A stretch of DNA of 7,492 bases, from the NCBI GenBank assembly GCA_030731175.1, contig JANQUM010000154.1:1-7492 (forward strand), given 5' to 3'. Within the stretch, counting starts at the first letter, position 1. Every line of letters starts with the position of its first letter. The notes beneath the pieces were generated by a model, which made no database searches, was not told the origin of the DNA, and saw only the letters and a list, made by a program, of their open reading frames with translations. This DNA is from Spirosomataceae bacterium. Lineage in GTDB: Bacteria; Bacteroidota; Bacteroidia; Cytophagales; Spirosomataceae. This document shows, piece by piece, positions 6,781 through 7,492 of the stretch. The translations under genes were made by a program, and so were the position numbers.

Positions 6781-7492
6781 AAGGCATTTTATAAAGTTTT
6801 CGGGGCTATGTTCATTAACAAAGCGTTCAGCTGATCTGGGGTAGTGATGCTCTTGACTCACTATTATTTCAAGCGAACTTGTTATCTCAGCAATCTTACG
6901 GGCATCAACTGATATACCCAACCCATATTCTTGCGTTTGCTGACCTATAACGCCAAACTGTGTAGCTAAAATAGGCTTATTGTGTCTCGCTGCTAAACCT
7001 ACTACTCCGCTTGAAGAATAAAAATTAACGTAAGCTAAAGAAATCCAATCGCTTTGTTTCACGTAGCTCTCCATTTCGGCATCTGTTACAAATCCGTTGA
7101 CTTGCTCAATTTGTAATTGAGTATTTTCTTTTTTAGCAATGTTTATTGATTGAGTTAGGGTAGTGGTATATTCTTCTCGAACCTTACCAACTACTAAAAT
7201 ACATAGCTTCTTCGCAACTGCATCCGGTAGCTCTTTTGCCGCATCAATGATTAAGGCAACATTTTTTTTTGCGTCAATCATTCCGAAACACAGCAGGATA
7301 ATTCTGTCAGTTGATATGTCGTGCTTCTCTCTGATATTCAGTACGCTATCATCATTTGGGTAATCATATATTGGGTCTGGTAAGTACGTAAACAAATTTG
7401 TTGAAAAACGGGTATTTAGTTTAGCAGCCGTCGAATGGTCATTTAATATAAATATCTTATTGAGTTTGTTCTGTCTCAGCATAAGCCATAGC
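6763..7492 (-). CDS. GT-B fold glycosyltransferase, N-terminus cut by the window edge
   Basis: The frame stays open to the right edge. The ATG at 7482 is preceded by in-frame LWL codons, so it need not be the start. About 242 codons are visible, whereas full enzymes have about 370-400 residues, so the N-terminal acceptor domain is mostly missing. The visible part is the donor-binding domain: IILLCFGMIDAKKNVALIIDAA, then LCILVVGKV, then VNGFVTDAEMESYVKQSDW, followed by YSSSGVVGLAARHNKPILAT and GQQTQEYGLGISVD. The usual EGFGLPxxE segment is replaced by a YSSSGVVGLAA form that lacks the first glutamate of E-x7-E, a variant I associate with some GT4-like enzymes of polysaccharide loci. Its TGA stop lies inside the 3' end of the convergent glycosyltransferase. 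Domain assignment is good; substrate is unknown. Confidence 0.82.
   Translation of the reverse strand, partial: LWLMLRQNKLNKIFILNDHSTAAKLNTRFSTNLFTYLPDPIYDYPNDDSVLNIREKHDISTDRIILLCFGMIDAKKNVALIIDAAKELPDAVAKKLCILVVGKVREEYTTTLTQSINIAKKENTQLQIEQVNGFVTDAEMESYVKQSDWISLAYVNFYSSSGVVGLAARHNKPILATQFGVIGQQTQEYGLGISVDARKIAEITSSLEIIVSQEHHYPRSAERFVNEHSPENFIKCLLQIQC

Noticed and set aside
5570..7492. Genomic island inserted at the tRNA-like gene
   Set aside because: A tRNA followed by polysaccharide genes is suggestive, but I found no integrase, no second copy of the tRNA 3' end and no consistent composition change within the window.
1..7492. CRISPR array, transposon or defence system
   Set aside because: No regularly spaced repeats, transposase, integrase, nuclease or toxin-antitoxin-like pair was seen on either strand.

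Overview
The window looks like chromosomal DNA from a member of the Bacteroidota, most probably a Cytophagales-type bacterium. This rests on: promoters of the form TTG-N19/22-TAnnTTTG instead of the proteobacterial -35/-10; starts with A/T-rich leaders and no Shine-Dalgarno sequence; tRNA genes without an encoded CCA; an MBOAT protein ending in the FIYFQF tail that I associate with this phylum; and a type I (AnsA-like) asparaginase of the Bacteroidota kind. Base composition is moderately AT-rich throughout. The genus cannot be settled by eye.

Layout, left to right. (1) 1-1040, minus strand: the first 346 codons of a MacB/FtsX-type ABC transporter permease, whose C-terminus runs off the left edge. 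(2) 1041-1373: a divergent intergenic region with a candidate promoter on each strand. (3) 1374-2822, plus: an MBOAT-family membrane O-acyltransferase. (4) 2833-2913: an imperfect palindrome that can fold into a long branched hairpin. (5) 2940-4004, plus: a cytoplasmic type I L-asparaginase with a GTG start. (6) 4019-4164: promoter and tRNA-Ser(GGA), followed after 23 bp by (7) 4188-5495, plus: a UMF1/Atg22-like major facilitator transporter. (8) 5510-5644: a near-consensus promoter and an odd tRNA-like gene with anticodon GAA, followed after 29 bp by (9) 5674-6780, plus: a GT4-type glycosyltransferase. (10) 6763-7492, minus: the C-terminal part of a second GT-B glycosyltransferase, convergent with the first and overlapping it by 18 bp; its N-terminus lies off the right edge.

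The genes do not form one obvious pathway. The left part is a mix of housekeeping and membrane functions. The right end seems to enter a surface-polysaccharide locus (two glycosyltransferases), and the MBOAT enzyme could modify an exported glycan, but nothing visible links it to that locus. A recurring arrangement is a tRNA gene with its own promoter placed directly upstream of a protein gene without an intervening terminator or promoter, which suggests tRNA-mRNA co-transcripts.

I see no defence system, mobile element, CRISPR array or clearly new multi-gene system. The most unusual item is the tRNA-like gene at 5570-5644. It carries a Phe anticodon on a body that looks like tRNA-Val(GAC), with a C-C mismatch in the acceptor stem and loss of the normally invariant G19.
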